In this document: in pieces, positions 38,574-52,192 of the stretch
Numbering within the stretch: the first letter of the stretch is position 1
Layout of the letters: each line of letters begins with the position of its first letter
Assembly: GCA_014905825.1 (NCBI GenBank)
Contig: JACGCN010000001.1
Coordinates: 4,464,001 to 4,528,000 of the forward strand
DNA: 64,000 nucleotides
Reading direction: 5' to 3'
Source: Lyophyllum atratum
Taxonomy: Eukaryota; Basidiomycota; Agaricomycetes; Agaricales; Lyophyllaceae
Notes under the pieces: model-generated
Told to the model about the DNA's origin: nothing
The model's input: only the letters and a program-made list of their open reading frames with translations
The model's database searches: none
Translations under genes and position numbers: made by a program

Positions 38574-39351
38574 CGACATAGATGGCATTCGTGGTACAGA
38601 CTGGGGCGATGATGAGGGTGTACGATGACGTCCGAGAAGCCCGGCATGTGGGCGATACTCAATTGGTTCCTTCGCTGTGTTTCGATATTCTTTGTGGGTT
38701 GGCAGGAGCGTACGGGATTTCTGTCACGGTCGGCGTGCCTGACTGTTTGAAGCCTTCACTTATCACCTTTCGGAGATTTCAACCGAGGAGGAAGATCTCC
38801 GAGCTGACCTCATGTGGTCGTTGTTCAAGGTTTTACATACTGGTATTATGTTCAATGAAGTTTTCGGCTTTCTTCTACGTGTGTATCGTGTGTAGTCCAA
38901 GCGGCAGAAGTAGAGAAGCTAAAGTGTCCAAGGTATTTTGCAATTGTGCGGGATGGGTTCGGGGTTTCGCCGAGGCTTGTTATCAGCTTGCTCCATTTGA
39001 TTGCCAAGGAAACGGAAGAGTGGTAACCAAATAGAAAGTTGCCGAGTCGAGGATACGGAACAAAGCGACGCGGGCCAGACACCAACTTCACGCCCTGCAC
39101 GCACCTCATCATCGTACTCGCTCTCGGAAACGCAGCAAGGCATGATCTTAGCAGCGACAACGGAGAAGTTATAGGAGGCCATGCATGATCGGGAGAAGAC
39201 ATGTGTCACTTGTTGACCCCACCTAATGAAATGGCTACCGTACCGCCGTTTCGTCACTGGCGTCGTCCACTGTCCTGGGTTAGTCGTCTTACTTCTGGTT
39301 TTCCTCTTCCTACTTATGCTTGGCTGTACGTCCTAACTTTGAACCACCATC
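38574..39351. other. Intergenic region before the Nramp gene
   Basis: A 150-codon plus-strand frame (38582-39034) lies here. It has no recognisable domain or splice support and I take it to be chance or UTR. The last 100 bp should hold the Nramp promoter, where no clear TATA is visible. Confidence 0.5.
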
Positions 39352-41793
39352 ATGTCAGTGCTCACCCCCCACCCCGAAAACGACGCTTCTCAGCACCAAA
39401 ATGCTCCACGGACTTCAAAGAGGGGTTTCCGTGAACGCGCAAAAGCAGCGGGTGCGACGATTGTACACCACGCCAAGAAGCATACGGGCGTCGGAATAGT
39501 TTGCGCAGTGGCCTACTTCGACCCGTAAGTGCCCGGATTCTGTGGTGCAGAAAGGCTGACGAAATTCTCGATAATAGCGGGAATTGGGGAGTGGACTTGC
39601 AGGCGGGGTCTCAGTTTGGCTATCGCCTCCTTTTTGTCGTGCTTCTCGCTGGTCTCTTTGGCGTGTTCCTGCAGGTCGGCTACAGGCTTTATCGGATGTT
39701 GATCGATGGCTCACAAAACTCGTGTTTCGTACCCGACAGGTTCTTGCAAGTAGACTTGGTTGTGTAACAGGACTTGGTGAGTAAATAGCACCTGGCGGCT
39801 CGCCTTTTACTTCTTTGTTACCCCGTGGGGCATCGGTACACGCTATGGTATCCGTTACCGGCTTGGGCGATGACGAGATATGCTCATCAACCAAATCCGC
39901 GCTCGCCCTGTTCATGCCCTATTTTGACTTCTCTTCCCACCTCCATTCATTGTTCCCGATTAAATTTCCTTATTCTCGTTGCCCGCTTTTCCTCCTTCCC
40001 GGCCCGCTTGCTGACTACTCCATTCAATCACTCCAGACCTCGCTTCGCACTGCCGCCTCCTACTACACAGTCGCCCAAAACATACGCTACTCTACCGTTG
40101 GCTAGGGCTTTACCCTCTCTATGTTCTATCAGAGGTGGCCATCATCGCCACCGATCTGGCCGAGCTCCTTGGCTCTGCGATCGCGTTATGCCTGCTCTTC
40201 CCCAAGCTCCAGCTCTGGCACGGTGTGCTTATCACCGCCTTCGACGTCCTTCTTCTCCTCATGTTTGGTGACCCTCTCCGCGGCCGACCTGTAAGGATGT
40301 TTGAGTTCCTCATAGCAGGCTTGGTGGGTCTTCCCGGCGCATCTATGGCTTAAAATAGTTTCTGAAACTATCCCCGTCTATAAATAGGTCATAGCCGTTC
40401 TGATCTGCATGGCGATCATTATTGCCAAAGTCGACGTCGACTGGGCCAAGGCCTTCGAAGGCTACATCCCGTCAAAGTACATATTCTCTTCCGGAGCACT
40501 TTATACTTGTACGTCAGATCTACTTCTCGACATGCCGAATGTGCCTGACGGATTGCGGTGGAACCTACAGCTGTCGGGATCCTTGGCGCGACTGTCATGC
40601 CCCACAGTCTGTTCCTCGGTTCTGCCCTCGCGACTCAAGACCGGATATCTCCCACCCCGCGCCAGATGAAGAAGCTCCGGGATAATGACAACGATTCCAA
40701 GAGCTCGTCCGTCTCCGACATCAGCGCACCATCCGAGGCGAAATCGAGATCCCAACGCATCGTCCATGCGCTCAGGGAGCTGATCTGCGCGCCCTTCCGG
40801 GTGCCTCTCGCAAGTGAGTTTGCGACTCGCGCGACACGTCATTCAGACCGCGAGAATAAGCCATACGACTTCGTAAGGGCCCACATTTACCACGGGATCG
40901 TGGATATGGTCGCTAGCCTTCTGGGCTTCGCGGTTTTGATCAATTCTCTGTAAGTGTGCCTACATCGCCTCCCCGACTTGTGCTCATGAGGATGTTGTGA
41001 ATAGTATCCTTATATTGGCAAGTGCGGTGTTCTACTACGGAACCAGCGCAGATGGAACTGCCGTGCCTGCGAGTTTGTTTGATGCGTATGATCTTATACA
41101 TGATCTAGTTGGTCCGGGTGGGTTTTTGGACATAACACCGCCATATAGATTCTGATTATTCTCCTCTTAGCGGCGGCTACTTTGTTTGCGGTAGCTCTCC
41201 TAGCAGCGGGGCAGGTACTTCTTCCCTCCAAACCATCTTTTGAATCACCTCTAATCTGCCTGCCCATCACAGAGCTCTTCCATCATCGCCACTGTCGCAG
41301 GTCAAGCTGTCTCGGAAGGGTTTCTGCAATGGCGCGTCTCCGTAAGCCCCTCTGTCTCAGCCAAGGTAGTGAGAAACTCACCCCTTGGTCCATCCAGCCC
41401 GCCATGCGCAGGATAATCACGCGTCTCATCGCCATAATTCCCTCTATGGTCGTCGCCATCGCCATCGGCCGATCGGGCATCGACGCCCTCCTCGTCGCAT
41501 CCCAGGTCGTCCTCTCCATCGTGCTCCCCTTCATCACCCTCCCCCTCGTGTACTGCACGTCCTCCAAGGCGATTATGAGCGTGCGCAAGCCCCGCGATGT
41601 ACGGCTACCCTCCTCGCCCTCGCTGTCGGATGTCACGGTGACGCCGCAGACGGTGGAAAGCGCGGACGCGGATGAGATAGTGGACTTTAGCAGTGGGCGG
41701 GTGGGCACGACGGTTGGGGTGACGATTTGCCTCATTGTGATTGCGGCGAATTTGTATGTGATTATCAGCCTTGCGAGGGGGAGTGGGGGCTGA
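39352..41793 (+). CDS. Nramp/SLC11 divalent metal transporter, 569 aa, 10 exons
   Basis: The exons are 39352-39524, 39578-39674, 39740-39776, 40037-40323, 40388-40508, 40571-40949, 41005-41111, 41171-41214, 41273-41341 and 41398-41793; all phases agree. The family moves Mn2+, Fe2+ and similar ions with protons across plasma or endosomal membranes (yeast Smf1-3). Both metal-site signatures are present: DPGN at residues 57-60 in TM1, split by intron 1, and MPH at 248-250 in TM6 ([13 protein letters not shown]). Other typical segments are [17 protein letters not shown] and [16 protein letters not shown]. The loop at about 260-330 is hydrophilic and Ser/Arg-rich, as in fungal members. Intron 3 (39777-40036) is 260 nt, far longer than the others, and may hide a small exon or a regulatory sequence. 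The length is normal for the family. Confidence 0.95.
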
Positions 41794-42555
41794 GGTGGGG
41801 GTGGGATATATGGTGTACTCGTGTATTTTAAGAAGGGTTAAAAGGTTTTGGCTCTTGGTGGTGATGGGTAGATGATGGTGGGTGGGTCGAATGGACGGGT
41901 AGCGGTGTATGAATACTAAGAACATTATAGTACGGTTTGGCGCTTGGTATACTTAATGATAGATGACATCTTGGTGTATGTATATATGTATTTAATGGAG
42001 CTGTAGCAGAACAAGAACGCTTATCATGACTTGGGTCACGGTGCCTGCTCGCGCTCCCACAATTTCCTTTTTGAGAACAGGTCTGAACCCTTAGAATCAA
42101 AGCATCATGTCGCGTCGATTGACTTCATTTGTGAATCGCCTTCCGGCGGAGGTGGGTTGGTAAGCTCTTCAGGTTCCTTTGGGTCTCCACCGACTTGAGA
42201 TTGAAAAAATGTTGCTTGGATCACTTGCCGTCTATGTCGGCGCAAGCCTTGAGCCGTTCTTGGGAGTTGCTTGGGAGCCTCGGAAATGACCCTCCTGTAC
42301 CATACGTACTTTTTGGCGCCTCATCCTGCTTAGCTGACTTTTCAATTACCACTGAGGATCAAGGTCCTCGAAGACCTCGCTACTTTGATTACAGAAATCT
42401 TTCGGTACTACCAGGGCCGACTGCAGCCTCCCTTGTACGACGTTGGACTGCGTACTGGCATTAGCGTAGGGCATGGTACTAAGGAAGGTATAGTAAGTGC
42501 TCTGTATGTGCGTTCAAGTTGAATGGTTTCACCCTACCTTCTCACTACCGGAGAG
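41794..42555. other. Convergent intergenic region
   Basis: This is the 3' flank shared by the Nramp gene (plus) and the F-box gene (minus). A GGTGGGT-rich patch follows the Nramp stop codon. No gene is supported. Confidence 0.6.
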
Positions 42556-44222
42556 CTATGAAACTACCCTTCGTCTCTCCGAATCCCGTCTTGCACCTTG
42601 CAGGCACTGAATGACATCGGACACGTCGTCCCAGAATTTGCCTGGGGATTTAACATCACTAGCTCCCCGGATGATCTGTAGGTGGGGGAATAGACGGTCC
42701 AAGTATCTTGCAACGTCTAAAGTATTCCGTAGTCCTGCAAACTGAAAAGTCTGCATGCTACTAATAATCAAGAATTTTAAACCATGTGCGACGTCAGAAT
42801 GATCATCTCCGTCTGGCAGTGGAAAGGCGGTATCTGAGCTGAATCTTGCGAGCAGCATCTGTAGCAGTATGGCATCCCGACAGGATTGAGCGAAGACCCG
42901 AAAAAGCCTCCATGGAAACTCAGGCTTATTGGTAGTGCATATAATGTGGATGCGCAACTCCTTGATCCTAGGGATTGTCGGGGCAAGTTCCTCACATTGC
43001 CTTACTGATAGCCACCATCCTAAGATATGAAGCCGCTCCAAGCGTAACTTCGATAAGCTGCGGAGGAAACACCCAGAGGTTGTCTGGAAGGAGAGACTTG
43101 AGTGCAGTGTAAGAGAGCGCAAAGTCGCCGCCCATCGACTGCTGATGGTCGAGAGACAATGATCCCACTGGCAGTAACCTAATTGGGACAGCCGCACATC
43201 TGGCGTTGACATGCTTGCGATTTCCCGCAGTACAACAGTGATTTCTTTCAAGCAACCGCCGCGCATACACAGGAAACATAAACCAACAAGGGCTGAGTAG
43301 CCCGTGATTTTCAGTGTTTCGAGCTTCGTGAATATGACGTTGGGGGTATGTGACGCATTCGAGGGACTTGGTTCTCCGAATTCCACGTCGAGGCTCTGTA
43401 ATTCTGGAAGAGCGGCAATCTGCTGAAAAAACATGAGAGTAACACTCCCTGACAATTCCAGAAAGCGCAATTGGTGGAAGGTGACTATAGAGTCGAGCGT
43501 TTCAGCATTGGCTAGGCCACGGAGGACAAGACGCTTCAGATCTGGTGCATGGATCTGTAACGTGTATAAAAATGGTCCGACGATCCGATTGTCGGGAGTT
43601 GCGTTCATCAATTCGAAACGTTCCAGAGTCGGAGAAAGGAGTAGGGGAACACTCGATGTCAACAGGGGTCGGTATGAGGAACATCGTAAATGGCGTAACG
43701 CAGGGAGTAATGGAAGAGTGAACTGGGTCAATGTGAATGGCGCTATCGCTGGCTGAATCCTAGTGTCCAGGGAGTATATTCTGATTCTTTGTGCATACGA
43801 TCTGAAACGACTCATATCTTCATCTTCAACCTTTCCACGAAGCAACTAACATGCCGATGAGACAACCTTATTTGTGTAAGATAATCAAAGAGTTTCATGC
43901 TCACGTAGACATCATCGATGACCTCAAGCGTAGGAAGGAGACGCAGTAGAGGCACGATCGAGTCCATTGACCTCCAAAGAGAATCGAGTGCGGGGTCCAG
44001 GAATGTTTTGCAAACTAAGGCGGTGCACAACAAATGGTTCTTTGACATCTTGATATCAACCTGTGAGCCATCTGTTCCAGCATCGAGGAATTCACAGATT
44101 TTGGTGAGTGTGTCGAAGTTCATCGAGGTGATCGGTACGGGGCTCGGCCGTGAGTCGGTGCCTGTGCCCAGTGGAGTTGAACTAAGCGTTACAGAGTTTC
44201 CATTCTCTGAGTCTGTTATCAT
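42556..44222 (-). CDS. F-box / leucine-rich-repeat-like protein, 535 aa, 2 exons
   Basis: The complement of 43905-44222 and 42556-43845 is joined across a 59-nt intron in phase 0. Exon 1 holds the F-box-like part: a FDTLTKICEFLD helix, ALVCKTFLDPALDSLWRSM and LLRLLPTLEV. This is the standard opening of the Agaricomycete F-box/LRR family. Exon 2 begins VEDEDMSRFRSYAQRIR and continues as irregular leucine-rich repeats (LRHLRC, LKRLVLRG, LRFLELSG, LETLKITG, LRSLTLHS). Such prote ins are expected to select substrates for SCF ubiquitin ligases. Which substrates is unknown. The length and layout are ordinary for the family. Confidence 0.85.
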
Positions 44223-45070
44223 TGTGAGGAAGCTTAGATGACTGCCGAACGCAGGGAAAGAGGTTCAGGAAGGCTTCTTAGAGACTGTGAGAAATGCTCG
44301 AATGGCAAAAGCGTCACGCGGGCCTCACTGAGGCCTCAAGGCCTCAAGACTCGGAGCTGGCCTAGAATAGTGGCGGGTGGCAAGCTCAATACTTTTTGTT
44401 TGCCGTTGTCATCGAGGGGACCGGAATTTGCCGAACTCGCGCTTGACCTGGTCCCTTGCCTCAAGTCGACCTGCTCTTCAATCTTTTGTAAGGTCGAGAT
44501 TCGTAGACCATCACGCCGAGGTATGGACATCCTCACATATGATTCTGCCAGACTTAAAACACCGACTCTTTATGAAGCTGAATAAATAACTAGCCCGCAG
44601 TCGGGTCTTTGATAGCAGCTTAGTAGGAAAAAGGGTCGACGACGTGTGGCGCCAGGTCTTCTTACAACCGGTGGTTAACTTACGAAATTTGCCATTCTGC
44701 AATGCTAGTGGACTCTGGACCCAGTGACGTTGAGATTGCTTCCAGATTACGGAGAATTTGTGGAGTACGAAGCTTTTGAAGTTCTGCTGAACGACGCTTT
44801 GGAAGCGGGACGTACTTTGAAGGCGTACAGCGAGGCTATAGCAAAGATACCAGGATACGTCGCGGATTCGGGACGACAGAAACTCAAACACCTACTGGGC
44901 GAAATACCGACAATCGAGCTAAGTTCTAACGTGGACGATCCTGGATTGTCGTTACGCAAGTCAAGCCTATCGACTATATTCACATGTCGATTGCGAAACC
45001 AAAAATGCGAACCGGGTATGCCTGTTTGGTTAGCGGGACGTCAACGTGCATGTGCTCTATGACCTATTTT
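44223..45070 (+). pseudogene. Relic of the large F-box family, C-terminal fragment
   Basis: At about 44705-45070 the plus strand encodes LLPDYGEFVEYEAFEVLLND...GYVADSGRQKLKHLLGEIP. This aligns with residues from exon 7 of the F-box gene at 30004-32776 (LPDYEELLHYEEFSALLND...EYLTDWRQKRIRHLLAQLP). A frameshift lies inside FTC-DCETKNANRVCLFG, and a stop replaces the following Trp. No F-box exons are seen upstream, where 44223-44700 carries only unrelated short frames. It is a truncated, inactive fragment on the opposite strand from the intact copy. Confidence 0.8.
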
Positions 45071-45419
45071 ACGCATGTTTGACAAGTCTTCCAAAGTTAG
45101 GAGGGATTTTTACCAGTATTATTCTCAATTTCGCCCCTCTTGTCCCCATCCTGCCCGCTTTCCCTCACACCTCGCATCCCTGTCAGCTCCACGCATTCAA
45201 CCGACCTCTTCGAGAAGAGAACTGGATTTTCTTTATATCATCCTCCCATTAAGGGGCGAACGACGGAACGTCGTTATCTCTTCCGACACCCGACACGTAA
45301 TGGCCATATCCTGGAACTTGTCTCACTCACTGGCGACTAAAAGTCAATGATATGCATCGATAGCCCTTCCAGAATCCACCTCATCCCCAGAAGTGATACC
45401 TTGGAATTCAACCGGTACT

Positions 45420-46729
45420 ATGGTTCACTACTGCTATTGGCCCTGTGCTTCTGCGGAGAAGAGCTCAAGCTTCTGGACTGCTTGGGTTGGTGCAGGCTAC
45501 GACCAATTCCTCTCTATCAGTGCGGGCGGCGTCACGAAGTACACTCAAGAGAATGCCGGTGGTGGAGGGAAGGCCAAGGTCATCAAGCCAGGAAAGCCGT
45601 TTGGGGGTCGTATGCAGGGCGGAGGAACGCGAGACCAGATTTTTGGCACCTGGTAAGTTATGCTCCTGCTAGCCCTATGCTTGTAGTGACGTAGAACTTA
45701 GGGAATATGGAAGCGGATATCCTGGAAATGTCGGGCATGGCGTCAGTGGCCGTGGATTCCCATTTTACTTCTGGCCTGTGGTATGGATTGGTGACGCACT
45801 CAGCAATGACGATCCCCAGGCATATCTTCATGCATCAACTGAGGTGAGCACATAGCTCATAACAGGTCCTCCTTATATTAAACCGCTTATTCTCTTAGTA
45901 CGGCCTCTCGTCTAACAATGAGCGCCCAGGCGACTTTCTAGTAACAGCCGCCTTTGGTTCGAATGTCACTGGGAACGTCTACCGCATCCTCGCCGATAAT
46001 GCCACTGCCACTTATCTTATCCCCCGAGTTGCCGTTTCGTGTCTCTCGTTCCTCAATTTCACATCCGTTGTGCCGATCATATATCCCTCCATACCATATC
46101 CACATCCAGAGCAGGCAGTACAGTATTACCGCGCTTCAAGCATAGCACTCAGCCTCGATGGATACAACAATACTGCCGACTTTCTCCGCGAAGGCGCCCC
46201 TCCCATTCCCCTGCCTGGAATCAGCATCTATGATCCAACCCTCGTCTGCCTCAACAAGACCATCGGCCGCTCGGCGCTACTTGTCGCTAAGCAGGGGCCT
46301 GTGAATGGTGCTGCCCAGTTCTTCCGATTTCTCGGTGGCTTCATCGCATTCGTAATCGGCATTCTTCTCATTATGTATCTCTGCTGCGGCTTCTGTCGCT
46401 TCATGGGCAACTCACCCAAGTATCACAAATGCTGTCGGCGAAGGATTCGAATGGAACGAGAACCTCAGCCGCGCACTACGGCTTCGTCACTTCTGCCAGA
46501 GCTTCAAGCCGACATCGAAAAGGAGGATAATCCTTTTGTGACGACGCGACACTACCCCAGCAGGTCGCAGGCGGCACCAAGGCGTTTAAACCCTATACAC
46601 GTCAACTTGAGCCTGAACCGCAACAGTATCGCGACACTGAGGCATGGAGACACTAGATTACAGTCGAGTTCGAGTACGATCGTCGGCGACACGGAAATTG
46701 CGCTAGAGGAGATGGGTAGGCGTTACTAA
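45420..46729 (+). CDS. Predicted single-pass membrane protein of unknown function
   Basis: Three exons fit: up to 45652, 45702-45843 and 45899-46729. The start is doubtful; 45420 is the only ATG in frame. It gives an N-terminus without a clear signal peptide, whereas another frame across 45400-45470 reads YYGSLLLLALCFCG, like a signal sequence. A missed small exon or a frameshift is therefore possible. The lumenal part is Gly-rich near the start (GGGGKAKV...GGGTRD...GYPGNVGHGVSGRGFPFYFWPVVW) and then carries N-glycosylation sites (NVT, NAT, NFT, NNT, NKT). A membrane helix (FIAFVIGILLIMYLCCGF) is followed by a cysteine-rich juxtamembrane stretch and a basic cytoplasmic tail of about 110 residues. 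I recall similar Agaricomycete proteins, none with a known role. Confidence 0.6.
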
Positions 46730-47149
46730 ATTGAAATGTGTCGATCACCTTTCGATTGGGTTGGAGACGACATCTATTTGAGAGCTCTCGGACTTTATCT
46801 ATCAATCAAATCCAGGAATTTTATAGTAGGATGCGTGCATACTTCAGTGATCCCGGATGCGATGAAATCTGTGGGTCCGGCTCGCAATTTCTACAGGCCC
46901 CAACCAGAAGACACTGTCAACTGGCATGATGAAATATCCTCTGTCCATTGATGCGTGCTTCCAAGTTCAGTGGTATCACCTCGTTAGAAATATGGAATGA
47001 GGGTCGGAATGTTTCTTTTTGGGATGTGAGTCTTATACATGTCGCTAGATGGCTCACAGGACGTTCAAGTTCCGACCCAAGCTCCCAAAACTTGAAATTG
47101 AGGTGAATGTTGTTCCACCTCCCTACAGTAGAACCGGAAAGAGAGAAGA
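46730..47149. other. Convergent intergenic region
   Basis: This is the 3' flank of the membrane-protein gene and of the NACHT gene. The short frames here have no support. Confidence 0.6.
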
Positions 47150-49977
47150 CTACCAAAGTTCAGGATATATAATAAGTATATAGTACGCGACAAGAACTAT
47201 AAGTAGAGTGAGAATTGTAGTTGCGATCCTACTGATTCGGAGTGATCGCGAGGTTTTTACATCATCATGTACCACAAAATCGTATGTATCACCGTCGAGA
47301 TCCAACGCCTTTCGACACTCTTCGCAGTGCCTTTCCCAACATAATAAGAGGTCATCCGGTGGGGCTGACATTTTCTAGACAGGAGAGGTCACCTTATGTC
47401 GACGGTTGATAACTTTTGACAGTTACCTTGAGCCAATGTACAACCAGTTTTGCATTGACCAGATCGCTTCTCCGGCCGTTAACCCTGGGCAAATAGATAG
47501 GGACCTGTAATGGATCCTCATGCCAACCACTGCGGTCGAACGCATCCAGCACTTCAAGGACCCACGAGCCTGGGTCTCTTATACTGAAAGATGAATTATG
47601 AATAATGTTTTCGAATTGAGGATTTTCGTGCTCAAAACTGACCGCCGCAAGTGTGTGGTGCGGGTTTCGTCAGGTACCCTGCTTCTCTCATGAATAACAC
47701 GAGGCTCGATGGTCCCTGGATGATCATTATCGGAGACGTTATCCGTATGAAAAAATTGGCCTTCGATGTGTTGAAGTTCATAAAGAAGCTCCGCGTGACC
47801 TGGAGGTGCACGACAGAGATGACCTGCCCAGAATAATCTTGAATAGCCATACACGTCTGGCCTAAAAACAATGTATCATTACTAAATCTTTGTCGAGAAG
47901 TAGAAGGTGATTCAAACCGGAGTGTTCCACTACCAAGCGACTTTCGGTTTACTGACACGTATGGAGAGAGTGGAAGAGCTTTGATGCATTGCATTGCAAC
48001 ATGACCATGTACCTGGGAAAGATACCCGATGGTTTCGGCTCGTTCGGATTTGAAGGGGAGGTCTTCAAGTTCTTGAGACCCACGCGAGGGGTGCCACCCG
48101 CCATAGGCCTGATCGAAGAAACTCGTTCTGATCTTAAACTCGTTAGTTATTCTCTTGTTCTCTTCGACGCCGTTCTCGAAGGCGGAATTCCACGCAAGGT
48201 TAGATCTTAGGCCAATCTCGTGTAACGCGGAAAAGTGTCCGATAAGGTCTACGTGAGGGGTGTCAAGGTCCTAATATAGTCGATGTCAATGGTCGTCCAT
48301 TAAGTTCTGGTGACGTACTTCCAAAAACTTGACTGTTTCGGTCAACCACGTCATTATTCTCGTGTCCTTTGATACCGGCTTATCCTCCGCTGCGCCAACA
48401 TGAGGCTTCCAGAAATATATGTCCGTGGAGGTTATTTCTTGAACGATATCATCTTGCACTTGGTACGTTCCTCTTTGGCACAAACAAGCCCGGAGATAAA
48501 CGATGATGGCGCTGCCAAGTCCATGCGTTGTGCGTGATCTACTCCATGTTTCCAGGCAATCCCAGCAGTCACGGAAAATCAAGTTGTAGTTGGTTTGTGG
48601 ATCAACGTGGAATATCCCTGCGCGGCGAGGGTCGAAGATAAAGTCGCTGAAAGAAGTGTGGAATGGGAATATTTCGTCGAGGGGGGATTCGTAACAAAGG
48701 ATGGAATGCAAGCCTCGTAAGGTCAGTGAGAGCTGGCCAGGCTTGAGGCGCAGAATCTCCGTGATAGCTCCGCCTGTATTGAGTGGTTTTGGGCCCGCCA
48801 AAATATACCCAAGGATTCTCTTGAGAAGATCCAGGTTGCGGCATGAGCTTGATAGGACTTTTCGGTACAGGATATCCAGCTCATCGAATGGACCCGATTC
48901 CAAACTTGAGGATGACGCATTAAGTACAGTGTCCAGCCGCTCGATGGGCGAATAGTACTCTTCATCCACATATCGGATAATGGTAGAAGCGTAGATGAAA
49001 TAACCATCCGAGCGTTTAACTAGCAAATCGAGTTCATTTTTAGAGGGGAAAGGGAGGGGGACGGTCTCGAATATCGCCGAATGCCGCTCAGAGGAGTATA
49101 TCCTCTCGAATTCGGTCACAAGGTAGGTACGGACGTCCTCAAGGGACTTGTGCTCCCCATAAAGGGAGATCGATGACGTGAAATCCCGAAGGCTGGTGCT
49201 TCTGAACGAGTGCTCGATATGTGGCTCTGGTCGGCTCAGAATGATGAAACGAAGGGGGACGAAACTTTTCCTGACGATCTCGAGGATCTGCACGAGGATG
49301 CGTATTTGCGCGTCATTCCCGTCACATTCGTCCAAGCCGTCGATGACCACAACTGACGGTGAGCTTGGTGTTTCAATTGACCGAAACGTCTCGATGATCA
49401 ACTTCTGTGTCTGTGTATCCGTCGAGCTATGGATGACCATCGGATCGCTCTCAATAACGCTTTTGACTTTGATCCAAAGACCTGGGATAGACCTGGCGAG
49501 GTGGAAGGCGATCGTCGTGATGAAACGGGCATTCGTGTCGCGACCAGCCCGGCCTTGGGAGAAGAAAAAACTCGCTGCGAGGTGTCTCTGCTCGGCACAG
49601 CGTTCGCAAATAGTTTGAGCAATGGCTGACTTGCCAGCACCGACAGGGCCATGCAGCCAAAGTACTCCATTTCTCCAGTCTCGCTTAGCTTCACCAACCC
49701 AGCCCATCATTTTTTCCAGCACGTCCTTCCGAGTCCCGGGATGACATCTTGCTGGGGGTTCGCGCTCCTGCGAATTATATGCAGCACCAGGAGAGATCAC
49801 TTTGAGTAACTCTACGATACCTATATGCTCCATGAGCCTGTTAGTGGAAACGACATTAAGACGGCATTGAAGCTTGCCTGGTTCAGAGCCGCTAAAATTG
49901 TACGTGTTGGAATCCCCGCCTACGTGCGTAAACGTGGAATCATAGACGACCGTATTCTGGGCATGCGCAAAGGCCAT
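47150..49977 (-). CDS. NACHT-type STAND ATPase with C-terminal membrane tail, about 895 aa
   Basis: The complement of 48319-49977, 47678-48270, 47427-47637 and 47150-47374 joins in consistent phases. The N-terminus (NTVVYDSTFTHVGGDSNTYN) is the short Gly/Asn motif that often precedes NACHT in mushrooms. Walker A is GPVGAGKS (110-117), Walker B is VVVIDGLDEC (209-218), and later NACHT motifs such as FIILSRPEP follow. Fungal STAND proteins of this kind act as NLR-like receptors in allorecognition or immunity. That role is inferred. The second exon (LIGHFSALHEIGLRSN..., FLGQTCMAI) has no ankyrin, WD40 or TPR pattern that I can see. The last exon has CxxC (CEEC) and a 24-residue hydrophobic helix (about 868-891) ending the protein, like a tail anchor. 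A 57-nt GC-AG intron at 49821-49877 is possible and would shorten the protein by 19 residues. The third splice (40 nt) is the weakest. Confidence 0.8.
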
Positions 49978-50542
49978 GAAGAAGACCTGCAGGGAAGGTG
50001 GGTGAACATTGCGGTGACAGGGACAAGGACCGTGTACACAGCGCTGACACAGCCTGTCAAGGTAGGCGCCGTGATACTTAGCTTCGGCAAGGCCACCATT
50101 AGTCCATATTCCTTACGGTACTGTGTACACCTGCAGCCTGCCATACCCACGTAGCGTCGGAAATGTTGTGCGGGAGAATACACAATTCACCGACACAGTT
50201 TCAATGACCAAAGCTGGAAAATACTGCGCCTTGCCAGCTGTCTTCACAACGATATAAAGCAGGCTGTCGGAATCTCAGCAGACCTTCATGGGCCACAGGC
50301 TGCCTTCTCCACAATATGAAGCAACGTGTCGGTCGGAATCTCAGCAGGCTGATCAGGAGCGGCACATCCAGGCGACTCAGCTCAAAAAACCCCGTTGGTG
50401 AGATCGTATGCTTTATGTATGATGCATAAATGAAGAGGTGTCGAAGGAGTACATGGATGCGTAGAGTAGGTGATTCCCCGACGTACCCCGTCTGTAACTC
50501 TCGCCAAAAACGCCCAGAGCAGCAGCCGTCGTGACGTACGGA
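49978..50542. other. Intergenic region with a short tandem duplication
   Basis: A roughly 60-bp unit at about 50238-50282 recurs at about 50300-50350; both copies end in GGAATCTCAGCAG. The rest is the NACHT upstream region and the 3' flank of the ubiquitin gene. No gene is seen. Confidence 0.6.

Positions 50543-52192
<1,650 letters not shown>

Noticed and set aside
38582..39034. 150-codon plus-strand frame before the Nramp gene
   Set aside because: There is no domain, no splice support and a mixed composition; it is probably UTR or chance.
48286..48318. Stop of the NACHT frame at 48286
   Set aside because: A GTACGT donor at 48318 and a TTAG acceptor at 48271 join in phase to a long coherent frame downstream, so the stop is probably intronic.
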